A stretch of 31,877 bases of DNA, from NCBI GenBank assembly GCA_046757565.1, contig JBHHYN010000022.1:1-31877 (forward strand), read 5' to 3'. This stretch comes from JBHHYN01 sp046757565 (lineage in GTDB: Bacteria > Pseudomonadota > Gammaproteobacteria > Eutrophobiales > Eutrophobiaceae). The stretch's first letter is position 1; each line of letters starts with the position of its first letter. The notes under the pieces were generated by a model. It worked only from the letters and a program-made list of their open reading frames with translations. It ran no database searches and had not been told where the DNA came from. This document shows, one piece after another, positions 8,751 to 17,251 of this stretch. Both the position numbers and the translations under genes were made by a program.

Positions 8751-9215
8751 ATGATGAAGAAAATACAACAGGGTTTTACCCTTATTGAGTTAATGATCGT
8801 CGTAGCCATTATCGGTATCCTGGCTGCTGTCGCGATCCCCTCATATCAGGATTATACCGCACGTGCACAGGTAACCGAGGCAGTATCTCTATCCTCGGCT
8901 CTTAAGACTGCCCTGGCGGAATATATCTCAGATCAGGGGGCTGCTCCCACAGGCCCGGGAACCATTTCTGCAACGGTTTCGGGTAAATATGTTTCGGATA
9001 TAGATTTTCTTGATCTTGCCGGCGGGTCGGTAACTATTCAGGCCATCATGAGGTCAAAGGGTGTAAACAGAAACATCGCCGGTAAGAAACTGGGTCTTGC
9101 AACTATTGACGGTGGTAACGGATGGACTTGTGGTCTAGCCACAGGTGCTGCTTCTGCTAAAGCAACTGCTGCGACTGACCTGGCCACCAAATATTTACCG
9201 GGCGCCTGTAAATAG
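8751..9215 (+). CDS. pilA: Type IV major pilin PilA (type IVa prepilin)
   Basis: This is the structural subunit of the type IV pilus. The leader MMKKIQQG is cut by prepilin peptidase PilD before F9, giving a mature protein that starts FTLIELMIVVAIIGILAAVAIPSY with the conserved Glu at mature position 5. The long hydrophobic helix covers residues 9-33. C127 and C153 can close the C-terminal disulfide loop. The loop contains an Ala/Ser/Thr-rich stretch (T131 to T146), and a second Ser/Thr-rich part lies at 67-77, so there are several candidate O-glycosylation sites. The C-terminus is Lys, not the Ser used by TfpO-type glycosylation. At 154 residues it has a normal length. It is a single-gene unit with its own sigma-54 promoter and a strong terminator, next to its regulators. 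Confidence 0.97.
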   Translation: MMKKIQQGFTLIELMIVVAIIGILAAVAIPSYQDYTARAQVTEAVSLSSALKTALAEYISDQGAAPTGPGTISATVSGKYVSDIDFLDLAGGSVTIQAIMRSKGVNRNIAGKKLGLATIDGGNGWTCGLATGAASAKATAATDLATKYLPGACK

Positions 9216-9225
9216 ATAATTAAAA

Positions 9226-9237
9226 GTACACCTGTAC
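9226..9237. repeat. Short inverted repeat after pilA
   Basis: GTACA (9226-9230) and TGTAC (9233-9237) flank CC, making a 12-base near-palindrome between the pilA stop and the terminator. AT-rich sequence containing TAATTA lies on both sides. It may form a small hairpin in the 3' UTR. No function is assigned. Confidence 0.35.
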
Positions 9238-9244
9238 AATAATT

Positions 9245-9271
9245 AAAGGCCGCTAACATGCGGCCTTTTTT
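9245..9271 (+). terminator. Strong rho-independent terminator of pilA
   Basis: AAAGGCCGC (9245-9253) pairs perfectly with GCGGCCTTT (9260-9268) around a TAACAT loop, and a T6 run covers 9266-9271. It ends pilA transcription 16 bases before the next gene, so expression of the glycan genes from the pilA promoter would need read-through. Confidence 0.93.
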
Positions 9272-9286
9272 ATTATAATCATTTTT

Positions 9287-11173
9287 ATGCCAAGGATAAA
9301 AAACGCACCGTTATTACTGCTTGTTTCTGTTTGTGTTGGTACTGTAATCATTTATTACCCCGCCTTGGATAGCAGGTTTATTCTGGATGATTATTATAAC
9401 CTGATAGATTTATCATTTATCAACCGTAACGGTTATAACTATTATATATTAAGTGGAATGACGGCCTTACCAGGCAGGCCACTGTCATTACTTACCTTTG
9501 CCCTACAATACAATCACTGGCCTAAAGATCCTTTTGCTTTCAAGCTGGTAAACCTCATCATTCACCTCATCAACGGTATACTCGTCTATTTGTTAACCAC
9601 ATACCTTGCTCCGAGATTGGGTGTACAACGGTGTAAGGCAAAGGTCTATGCTGTATTGGTAACGGCTTTATGGCTGTTGCATCCAATGCAATTATCTACA
9701 GTGCTCTATGTAGTGCAGCGTATGAACATGCTCGCTGTATTTTTTGTGCTAACAGGTATCCTGGGATACCTTTATTTTCGGGAGAAGCTCATTCGGGGTG
9801 ACGCCAGAGCAGGGTTTACGGGAATGAGCCTGTGCGTAGCAGTTAGCCTGGTTTTAGGTATCCTGTCAAAAGAAAACGCCATTTTACTTCCACTGTTTAT
9901 ATTATTAATAGAGTTCATGATAGTTCCTGAGGTATATATGAATGTAAAATGGCGTGTCTGGGCATGGATTTTTTTAATTTCCCCCATTGTTTTTCTGGCA
10001 CTATATTTATCCCACAATCTGGGCAGCACTATCGAGGCATATAGTAACCGCCATTACACTATGGGGGAAAGATTGCTTACTCAACCAATCGTGCTGCTTA
10101 ATTATATGCAGAATATATTTTTCCCGAGATTGGGCGCATATGGATTATATAATGACGATTTTACTGCATCAGGTAGTCTGTTTACCCCGATAAAAACAAT
10201 TTTTTCTATTACTGCTATTGTTGTCATAATTTTCATAAGTATTCTGGAAAGGAAGAAAATACCTGTAATAGCATTTGGTTTTTTATGGTTTTTCCTTGGA
10301 CATAGCCTGGAATCTAGCCACCTGAATCTCGAATTATATTTTGAGCATAGAAACTATCTTCCTTTATTGGGGGCCGTTTTTATAATGACCGGGCTTGCTA
10401 TATATTGTCATAAATATATTAATACCGGATTATTCATTATATTTATATTCCTGTATTTCGGTTTTACACTGTTTATATCCTATTCAGAGGCCAAGCTATG
10501 GTCCAATCCCTTTTATCAGGCCGTTGAATGGGCCAGAATACATCCGAAATCATTAAGGGCCCTCGACAACCTTGGCTCTATTTATCTTAAACTGGGTGAG
10601 ATAGAAAAGGCAAAGAAAACATTTCACCGTATCAATAAGATATATCCCCTGGATATATATCCGGACCTGAAACAAATCACTATTACTCATTGTGTGGAAA
10701 AATTGAAATTTGACGCAAATGACTGGAACAGAATTTATTCCAGAGCGGGAAAGGCAAAATATAACGGGACAGCAGTAATGGCAGAACTGGATGGGATTGT
10801 AGGGAAAATAGAAAAAGATAAATGCAGCGGTATCGATGTTATAAGCTTGATGAGACTCATAATTATATTAGCGCATAATCCTGAATATGGTAAGTATAAA
10901 GCAGCTCTGCATCAGTTTGTGTCGCTATTGGCAATACATATCGGTGACGCAGGATCTGCGCTCGTAAATATTAATGAAACTCTTAAGTATTCATTTGTCC
11001 CGGGGCCAATAATTCTAAAACTGAAAATTCTAATTGCTATGGGAAATAAAAACGATGCAGGCAGTTTATTACAGAGATTAAAGAATTATCTTAAAGGGCA
11101 TCCAAAAGAGTATCTTGCCTATAATAAGATTATCAAGCAACTTGAAGAAAAGATAAGCAAAATTAATAGTTAA
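9287..11173 (+). CDS. GT-C-like polytopic membrane glycosyltransferase with C-terminal TPRs, candidate pilin glycosyltransferase
   Basis: This is a 628-residue protein with about 10-12 membrane helices in the first ~405 residues, followed by a soluble helical part with TPR-like repeats (clearest at about 420-450, ALDNLGSIYLKLGEIEKAKKTF). The first extracytoplasmic loop holds the acidic pair D34-D35 (FILDDYYNL), then PGRPLSLLTFAL. This pattern is like bacterial relatives of the TMTC/O-mannosyltransferase GT-C enzymes, which take the sugar from a polyprenyl-phosphate donor. Proteins of this build are often called tetratricopeptide repeat proteins. It directly follows pilA and precedes a polyprenyl-phosphate-type GT2, so I infer that it glycosylates pilin outside the inner membrane. 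An O-antigen or other acceptor cannot be excluded. No clear Shine-Dalgarno precedes the ATG, and the pilA terminator ends 15 bases upstream. Confidence 0.7.
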   Translation: MPRIKNAPLLLLVSVCVGTVIIYYPALDSRFILDDYYNLIDLSFINRNGYNYYILSGMTALPGRPLSLLTFALQYNHWPKDPFAFKLVNLIIHLINGILVYLLTTYLAPRLGVQRCKAKVYAVLVTALWLLHPMQLSTVLYVVQRMNMLAVFFVLTGILGYLYFREKLIRGDARAGFTGMSLCVAVSLVLGILSKENAILLPLFILLIEFMIVPEVYMNVKWRVWAWIFLISPIVFLALYLSHNLGSTIEAYSNRHYTMGERLLTQPIVLLNYMQNIFFPRLGAYGLYNDDFTASGSLFTPIKTIFSITAIVVIIFISILERKKIPVIAFGFLWFFLGHSLESSHLNLELYFEHRNYLPLLGAVFIMTGLAIYCHKYINTGLFIIFIFLYFGFTLFISYSEAKLWSNPFYQAVEWARIHPKSLRALDNLGSIYLKLGEIEKAKKTFHRINKIYPLDIYPDLKQITITHCVEKLKFDANDWNRIYSRAGKAKYNGTAVMAELDGIVGKIEKDKCSGIDVISLMRLIIILAHNPEYGKYKAALHQFVSLLAIHIGDAGSALVNINETLKYSFVPGPIILKLKILIAMGNKNDAGSLLQRLKNYLKGHPKEYLAYNKIIKQLEEKISKINS

Positions 11174-11203
11174 TATATCATCTAATACACGAAACAGATA
11201 TTT

Positions 11204-12058
11204 ATGAAGGTTAGTATAATTATTCCCGCGAGAGATGAACTGGAAGGTTTAAAAATAATTTTACCCAAATTATTAAAGCTATTCCCGGATTATGAATTGA
11301 TTGTGGTTAATGACGGATCAGAGGATGAAACTGATGAATTTTGTAAGGATCTGGGTATTCAACTCATCCATCATACTGTCAGCCTTGGTAATGGAGCGGC
11401 AATCAAGGCGGGAGCAAGAAGAGCAAGGGGCGATATATTAGTATTTATGGATGCTGATGGTCAGCACAGGCCGGAGGAAATCGGACGTTTATTGGAAAAG
11501 GTTGAGGAGGGCTTTGATATGGTTGTTGGCGCCAGGCAGGCATCATCCCATGCGAGCCTGGGACGCCTCCTTGCAAACATATTTTATAACCGGTTTGCTT
11601 CCTTTATGGTGGGGAAAAAGGTTGATGATCTTACGTCGGGTTTCCGTGCTGTAAAGGCAGAATATTTTCATAAATTCCTTTACCTGTTGCCAAACGGATT
11701 TTCCTACCCTACTACCTGTACCATGGCATTTTTCCGATCAGGTTATTCTGTAGAATATGTTACAATTAAAACGAACAATCGTGTTGGTAAAAGTCATATC
11801 CGTATTGTCCGTGATGGAGTGCGCTTCCTCCTTATTCTGTTTAAGATTGGAACGCTCTATTCGCCGCTTAAAATATTTCTTCCTTTCAGCGTCGTGAGTT
11901 TTATATTGGGCCTTTCGTATTATATCTATACATACACAACGGTTGGCCGATTTACTAACATGAGTGCGCTATTGTTTACAACTTCAGTTATTATTTTCCT
12001 TATGGGTCTCATATCCGAGCAAATCACAAATCTTCTTTACTCGGGCTCGGATCATTAA
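11204..12058 (+). CDS. GT2 glycosyltransferase, polyprenyl-phosphate sugar synthase type
   Basis: This 284-residue protein has a GT-A domain with SIIIPARDE at the N-terminus, VVNDGSEDET (nucleotide binding) near residues 37-46, the metal-binding D83-x-D85 in MDADGQH, and VVGARQ. Two hydrophobic helices lie in the last ~65 residues. This build is that of DPM1/DPG-synthase-like enzymes that move a sugar from a nucleotide donor to undecaprenyl phosphate at the cytoplasmic face. It follows the GT-C-like gene by 30 bases. The two together fit a donor-maker and transferase pair. The sugar cannot be read from the sequence. GtrB/ArnC-like roles in lipid A or O-antigen modification are alternatives. 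Confidence 0.85.
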   Translation: MKVSIIIPARDELEGLKIILPKLLKLFPDYELIVVNDGSEDETDEFCKDLGIQLIHHTVSLGNGAAIKAGARRARGDILVFMDADGQHRPEEIGRLLEKVEEGFDMVVGARQASSHASLGRLLANIFYNRFASFMVGKKVDDLTSGFRAVKAEYFHKFLYLLPNGFSYPTTCTMAFFRSGYSVEYVTIKTNNRVGKSHIRIVRDGVRFLLILFKIGTLYSPLKIFLPFSVVSFILGLSYYIYTYTTVGRFTNMSALLFTTSVIIFLMGLISEQITNLLYSGSDH

Positions 12059-12086
12059 TAGCATAATCCACTGGAGAAACCCGTGT

Positions 12087-12099
12087 CTTGCATTGCAAG
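12087..12099. repeat. Perfect 13-base palindrome between GT2 and flippase-like genes
   Basis: CTTGCA and TGCAAG flank a single T. The gap (12059-12196, 138 bases) has no other gene. The left part belongs to a 12-base direct repeat, TGTCTTGCATTG, at 12084-12095 and again in another gap of the cluster at 14154-14165. It could be an operator or chance. Confidence 0.4.
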
Positions 12100-12196
12100 T
12101 GAACTGTTATTATGAGCAACACCTGAATAATATCAATACATCTTGTAAAATTTACGGAAGTCCTGGATAGTCTGATTAAAAAACCCAAAGCAGACC

Positions 12197-13150
12197 ATGA
12201 ATAATTCAATATCAACGTATGCCGCTCGATACTGGCTGGTTGTATTTTTTTTGCTTGTGGGGATTTTCATGTTTATCTTCAGAGTTTCCTTTCGGGACAT
12301 GTTAAATACCCTCTATGAATTGGAGATGTGGCAGTTACTGGTTTTATTGCTGGTATTCGGGATAAATTCCGGAACTCAGATATCTTCCAGAAAATTTCTG
12401 TTGCATGTGCTCAATGCTAAATGTGGATATAAAAATCTTGTTTATATTCATTTTTCTACATTAGCTGCGCATTATACGACACCGGCAAAAATCGGCTTTC
12501 CGTTAGCAATTTTTTTACTGAATAAATTCGAGAAAGTTCCTTATTCAATAGGCACTTCCATGATCTTTATAGAATTAGCTATTGGCACAGGTTTATGTGC
12601 AGTGATCGCATTTATCAACTTTCCGGTATCAGTTAATGTTTCGACAGCTCAATTACTGGGCATAATTTCAATTTTTGCTGTCACGGGAATGATCATATTC
12701 AAAATTACTGGCCGGTTGGTTAAATTACAGGGTTATTTATTCAATATAATTAGTTCGCTCCGAAATCTCCGAAGAAGGGACCTGTTCATATATGTGTTGT
12801 TTGCTGTGGGCTTGAGGTTTCTCGATGGCATTAATCTTTACTTGTTATCCATTTACTTTTCAGAAACTCTGACTATATGGCAAGCAATCGTATCGACTTC
12901 AACGGCTTTTTTTGTCGGAGCCGTGTCAATGATTCCCATGGGGCTAGGTACACGGGATGCATCTCTGCTTTTCTATTTACAGCATTATAATATGGGTGAC
13001 AGTACAGCTATCGTGATCATCACCTTGCAACGGATGCTGTCCACAGGGCTCGGATTTTTATTGGGTATTATTTTTGGATTTATTCTTGGGATTAAGAATG
13101 TTTTACACAGGGAAGCAACTTCTGATAATAATTCGACAGGATTAGAATAG
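12197..13150 (+). CDS. UPF0104 / lysylphosphatidylglycerol-synthase-TM-like membrane protein
   Basis: This is a 317-residue integral membrane protein with about 7-8 helices. The family signature near the C-terminus is GAVSMIPMGLGTRDASLL (relatives have PGGLGVREG), and the family is UPF0104/AglD-like, the membrane half of MprF. MprF-type domains flip modified lipids, and family members sit in many glycan clusters, so a polyprenyl-phosphate-sugar flippase role is a reasonable guess but unproven. It ends 9 bases before the next gene. The reading frame is intact, and the first ATG gives a charge-poor N-terminus leading into the first helix. Confidence 0.82.
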   Translation: MNNSISTYAARYWLVVFFLLVGIFMFIFRVSFRDMLNTLYELEMWQLLVLLLVFGINSGTQISSRKFLLHVLNAKCGYKNLVYIHFSTLAAHYTTPAKIGFPLAIFLLNKFEKVPYSIGTSMIFIELAIGTGLCAVIAFINFPVSVNVSTAQLLGIISIFAVTGMIIFKITGRLVKLQGYLFNIISSLRNLRRRDLFIYVLFAVGLRFLDGINLYLLSIYFSETLTIWQAIVSTSTAFFVGAVSMIPMGLGTRDASLLFYLQHYNMGDSTAIVIITLQRMLSTGLGFLLGIIFGFILGIKNVLHREATSDNNSTGLE

Positions 13151-13159
13151 GGGGTATAA

Positions 13160-14128
13160 ATGAACGTCAGTGGCAGACGCTTTTTAGTAATCGGAGGGGC
13201 TGGTCTGATTGGGTCCCATACAGTTGAAGCTTTGCTTGAAGAGGATATTGAAGAAATACGGATCTATGATGATTTTTCTAGAGGGAGCGAAGGAAATATA
13301 CAATTTGCATTGAAAGACCCTAGAGTAAAGGTCTTTGAGCATGGAGGAAACATCTTGCATAGAGATATACTTGATAAAGCCATGCAGGATATAGATGGAG
13401 TATTTCACTTCGCGGCACTATGGTTACTTCATTGTTATGATTATCCTCGATCAGCCTTCGAGGTTAATGTCGGAGGTACCTTTAATGTCCTCGAGGCAAT
13501 GATCAATAATGGTGTGCGCAAGCTTGTTTATTCTTCTTCAGCATCAGTGTACGGGGATGCAGTTGAAGAGCCTATGACCGAGGAACACCCGTACAACAAC
13601 AATACTTTTTATGGCGCAACGAAAATAGCGGGAGAACATATGTGCCGGGCATTGTATCATAGATATAAGAATACAGACCGGGAGTTCGACTATATCGGTC
13701 TGCGTTATATGAACGTATATGGGCCACGTCAGGACTATAAGGGCGCTTATATTGCCGTAATAATGAAAATACTGGATCGGCTGGATCAAGGAGTGCCACC
13801 CATAGTTTTCGGAGATGGATCTCAAGCCTATGATTTTATCTATGTATGGGATTGTGCCAGGGCCAATGTTTGTGCCATGAAATCTGATGCCACGGATTCA
13901 TTCATCAACGTTGGTTGTGGAAGGAAAACCTCGATCAGGGAACTTGCACAATTGCTCCTTGACCTCACTGAATCGAAGTTACAGATTGAATATGAACCCG
14001 CGGGCACCACCTTTGTAAGTAATCGGGTCGGTTCCCCGGAGAAAGCTATGACAGAGATAGGATTTAAGGCAGATGTCCCTCTGGAAGAGGGTTTAAGGCG
14101 ACTGATCGAATGGCGCAAAAGTCAATAA
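13160..14128 (+). CDS. NAD-dependent nucleotide-sugar epimerase/dehydratase (SDR)
   Basis: This is a 322-residue extended short-chain dehydrogenase/reductase. The NAD-binding glycine motif is GGAGLIGSH (residues 12-20), with Leu where most have Phe. The catalytic SSSASVYG lies near 122-130, and Y151-x3-K155 (YGATK) completes the active site. The C-terminal half looks like UDP-hexose 4-epimerases (YMNVYGPRQ, YDFIYVWDCARA). The motif HFAALWLLHCYDYPRSAF is unlike GalE's HLAA..V.ES and suggests a different sugar or reaction. A GGGGG run overlapping the previous stop is its likely ribosome site, 6 bases before ATG. It feeds a nucleotide sugar into the cluster. Which one is unknown. Confidence 0.85.
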   Translation: MNVSGRRFLVIGGAGLIGSHTVEALLEEDIEEIRIYDDFSRGSEGNIQFALKDPRVKVFEHGGNILHRDILDKAMQDIDGVFHFAALWLLHCYDYPRSAFEVNVGGTFNVLEAMINNGVRKLVYSSSASVYGDAVEEPMTEEHPYNNNTFYGATKIAGEHMCRALYHRYKNTDREFDYIGLRYMNVYGPRQDYKGAYIAVIMKILDRLDQGVPPIVFGDGSQAYDFIYVWDCARANVCAMKSDATDSFINVGCGRKTSIRELAQLLLDLTESKLQIEYEPAGTTFVSNRVGSPEKAMTEIGFKADVPLEEGLRRLIEWRKSQ

Positions 14129-14153
14129 TATACTAAACACTGATAAAACTGTT

Positions 14154-14165
14154 TGTCTTGCATTG
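14154..14165 (+). repeat. Second copy of 12-base intergenic repeat
   Basis: TGTCTTGCATTG here is identical to 12084-12095. Both lie in intergenic gaps upstream of cluster genes, 52 bases before the next start here and 113 bases before it in the other case. Only the first copy extends into a palindrome. Confidence 0.35.
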
Positions 14166-14205
14166 GTTCCGGGGATATTCAAAACTATCTGATACTGTTT
14201 AATCC

Positions 14206-15321
14206 ATGAAAAAAATTCCGTTGATTAAGCCGTTTATAAATCAGGCGATAAGAGACAGGGTGCTTGAGGTCCTGGATAGCGGCTTTATCACAGAGGGCCG
14301 CATCACCAGGGAATTAGAAGAGGCCTTTATCCACTATACTGGCGCATCGTATGCTATTGCCTTCACATCCTGTACAACCGGTCTGGAAACAGCATTAAGG
14401 GCGTTGGATATAGGTCCAGGTGATGAAGTTATCGTACCGGATTTTACCTATCCGGCAACAGCCAACGTGGTTAACATCGTAGGGGCAACGACTGTAATTG
14501 TCGATATCAACCCGGAAACCATGCTCATTAATTATAGTGATATGGAAAAAGCAATTACATCCTCTACCAGGGCAACAATTCCGGTATCAATTTTTGGAAA
14601 TCCATTGGATTATGATCAGCTTAATTTAATCAAGGGGGAATATGGTATTCATATTATTGAAGATGCCGCCTGTTCTATCGGCGCCACTTTTCGCGGGAAA
14701 AGAGTAGGACAATTAGCAGATATTTCAGTATTCAGCATGCACCCGCGTAAGTTTATTACTACAGGTGAGGGCGGCATGCTTACAACAGATAATAATGAAT
14801 GGGCTGACTGGATAGAATCGTTTAAGCATTTTGGCATTGATATTACTGTTTCAAATAACACTGCGAAATTTCAGATTATGGGTGCTAACTACAAGCTAAG
14901 TGATATATTATCTTCGATTGGTGTTGAGCAGATGCGACTTATAGATGAGTTGTTCAGAAAAAGAATCGGTCTGGCTGGACATTACAGGCAATTAATTGAA
15001 GGAATCCCATCTATTAAAATTCCGGTCACTACCCCCTTTGGGAAGCATTCATACCAGTCCTTCTGTATATTCATCAACAATCGTGACGGGGTCATTAAAG
15101 ATATGAGAAAAAAGGGTATCGAGGTGCAGATAGGGACTTATGCCCTGCACCAGCATCCTGCATTTTCAACACAGACCAATTGCCGGTTACATGGTGACAT
15201 GAACGGGAGCAGTTATGCGGCTGGACACACATTAACTCTGCCACTATTTCACGATTTATCCCATGAAGATCAGATATATATTGTCCAACAACTGAAGAAA
15301 TCAATCAGAGATAACCAATAA
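14206..15321 (+). CDS. DegT/DnrJ/EryC1/StrS family sugar aminotransferase
   Basis: This is a PLP-dependent transaminase of nucleotide-linked keto sugars (371 residues, usual length). Features are the substrate loop TSCTTGLETAL (about 55-65), the VIVPDFTYPATANVV segment, EDAACSIGA (PLP ring contact), and the PLP lysine K182 in SMHPRKFITTGEGG. The HPRK form is common in perosamine-synthase-like members. The neighbouring SDR may supply the keto sugar, so the pair could make a 4-amino-hexose, though the product is not settled. It ends 5 bases before the asparagine synthetase gene, suggesting co-translation. It is a different subtype from the second DegT gene at 22048. Confidence 0.92.
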   Translation: MKKIPLIKPFINQAIRDRVLEVLDSGFITEGRITRELEEAFIHYTGASYAIAFTSCTTGLETALRALDIGPGDEVIVPDFTYPATANVVNIVGATTVIVDINPETMLINYSDMEKAITSSTRATIPVSIFGNPLDYDQLNLIKGEYGIHIIEDAACSIGATFRGKRVGQLADISVFSMHPRKFITTGEGGMLTTDNNEWADWIESFKHFGIDITVSNNTAKFQIMGANYKLSDILSSIGVEQMRLIDELFRKRIGLAGHYRQLIEGIPSIKIPVTTPFGKHSYQSFCIFINNRDGVIKDMRKKGIEVQIGTYALHQHPAFSTQTNCRLHGDMNGSSYAAGHTLTLPLFHDLSHEDQIYIVQQLKKSIRDNQ

Positions 15322-15326
15322 CACGT

Positions 15327-17207
15327 ATGTGTGGAATATGCGGTATTTTTAACCTTGACAGGGAGCCTGTAGACCATGTAACACTCGGTAATATGACTGC
15401 TGCTGTTGCCCATCGTGGTCCGGATAACGAGGGTTTTTTTATTGATCAATATATCGGCTTTGGACACAGACGATTAGCCATTATCGACCTTTCATCCAAT
15501 GCTGACCAGCCCATGGCAACGGATATGGGTGATTATGTATTGGTATATAATGGTGAAGTATATAATTACAGGGAATTACGAAATGATTTGGTAGAGTTAG
15601 GCCATGAATTTAAATCCCAATCTGATACTGAAGTTATTTTAAAATCTTATATTGCCTGGGGAACCGGTTGTGTAGATCGCTTCAATGGCATGTTTGCGTT
15701 TGCGATATGGGACAAGCCAAAACAGCATCTTCTACTAGTTCGCGACCGATATGGAATAAAACCGCTTTACTATGCTTTCACGGGAAGTACATTCCTTTTT
15801 GCATCGGAACAAAAGGCATTGCTGAAACATCCGGAGATAACATGTGAAATTGATCTGGAAACCTTACCGGAGTATTTTACTTTCCAGAATATTCTTACTG
15901 ATCGTACTTTACTGAAAGGAATACGTCTTTTCCCTGCTGGAAATTACGCAATTCTCTCGCCAGGAATTAATAAACAATCAATTCATCCAATCAGTTATTG
16001 GGATTATGATTTTCAGGAACCCGAATCCAGGCTTACTGAGCAGGATTATCTAGAGGAACTTGATCGCCTTTTCAAGCAGGCTGTCAACCGACAGCTGATA
16101 AGTGATGTAGGACTGGGGTGTTACCTGAGTGGAGGCATGGATTCCGGTTCAATTACAGCTGTAGCGGCCAGAATGCTGCCATACATTAAAACCTTCACAT
16201 GTGGTTTTGATCTTCATTCGGCTGCGGGGCTTGAATTAGGATTTGACGAGCGTGAAAAGTCTGAATTCATGTCTTATCTGTTTAAAACAGAGCATTACGA
16301 AATGGTTTTGAAAGCAGGAGATATGGAACGTATTTTACCTGAACTGACATGGCATCTGGAAGAACCGAGGGTGGGCCAGTCTTACCCTAACTACTATATG
16401 TCCCAGTTAGCCAGTAAATTCGTCAAGGTTGTCCTTGCGGGCACCGGTGGTGATGAAATATTCGGAGGATATCCATGGCGGTATTACAGGGCAGTTGTTA
16501 ATGATAGTTTTGAGAGTTACATCGATAAATATTATCTGTTTTGGCAACGCCTGATACCGGGCAAATTAATTAAGGAAGTTTTTAAACCAATACACGGAGA
16601 AGTTAAACACATTCAAACACGCAATATATTTCGTGATGTTTTTGATAAACATGCCCATGAATTAACACAGCCGGAAGATTACATCAATCACTCACTTTAC
16701 TTTGAAGCCAAGACTTTTTTGCACGGGCTGCTAATCGTTGAAGATAAACTGAGCATGGCTCATGGTTTGGAGAATCGTGTCCCTTTTCTGGATAATGATT
16801 TAGTCGATTTTGGCATGCGATTGCCTGTAAATCTAAAACTTGGTAATCTGGGTGAGATCATATATCTAAATGAAAACGAACCCGGGTCCAAGACATACAA
16901 GTATTTTGACAAAACAAAAGATGGAAAGCTGTTGCTCAGAAAAGTCATGGCTCGATATATTCCTGATAGGATCTCCGATGGAATAAAACAGGGTTTCTCT
17001 GCTCCTGACGCAAGCTGGTTTAAAGGCGAAAGCATTAACTATGTCAGGAACATATTATTTAAAAAAAATACAATGATCTATAACTTTATGGACCGGAAGA
17101 CAATTATGAATCTGGTAAACGAGCATCTTGATGGCAGAAAAAACCGCCGCTTACTCATCTGGTCTCTGTTGAATTTCGAACAGTGGTGCGAGACTTTTTT
17201 ACATTGA
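15327..17207 (+). CDS. asnB: Asparagine synthetase (glutamine-hydrolysing), AsnB type
   Basis: This 626-residue enzyme has an N-terminal glutaminase domain starting at catalytic C2 (MCGICGIFN) with the RHRGPD-like AHRGPDNEG and the GFGHRRLAIID segment, then a synthetase domain with the ATP PP-loop SGGMDS (268-273). It takes amide nitrogen from glutamine and adds it to a carboxylate activated with ATP. The same fold amidates sugar uronates in surface-glycan clusters, and its position inside this cluster makes that role plausible here. Ordinary asparagine synthesis is the alternative. It starts 5 bases after the aminotransferase stop. Confidence 0.9.
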   Translation: MCGICGIFNLDREPVDHVTLGNMTAAVAHRGPDNEGFFIDQYIGFGHRRLAIIDLSSNADQPMATDMGDYVLVYNGEVYNYRELRNDLVELGHEFKSQSDTEVILKSYIAWGTGCVDRFNGMFAFAIWDKPKQHLLLVRDRYGIKPLYYAFTGSTFLFASEQKALLKHPEITCEIDLETLPEYFTFQNILTDRTLLKGIRLFPAGNYAILSPGINKQSIHPISYWDYDFQEPESRLTEQDYLEELDRLFKQAVNRQLISDVGLGCYLSGGMDSGSITAVAARMLPYIKTFTCGFDLHSAAGLELGFDEREKSEFMSYLFKTEHYEMVLKAGDMERILPELTWHLEEPRVGQSYPNYYMSQLASKFVKVVLAGTGGDEIFGGYPWRYYRAVVNDSFESYIDKYYLFWQRLIPGKLIKEVFKPIHGEVKHIQTRNIFRDVFDKHAHELTQPEDYINHSLYFEAKTFLHGLLIVEDKLSMAHGLENRVPFLDNDLVDFGMRLPVNLKLGNLGEIIYLNENEPGSKTYKYFDKTKDGKLLLRKVMARYIPDRISDGIKQGFSAPDASWFKGESINYVRNILFKKNTMIYNFMDRKTIMNLVNEHLDGRKNRRLLIWSLLNFEQWCETFLH

Positions 17208-17251
17208 CTCTGTCTGTAATTGTAGAAAATATCTGCTCATAAGATCAGTAT

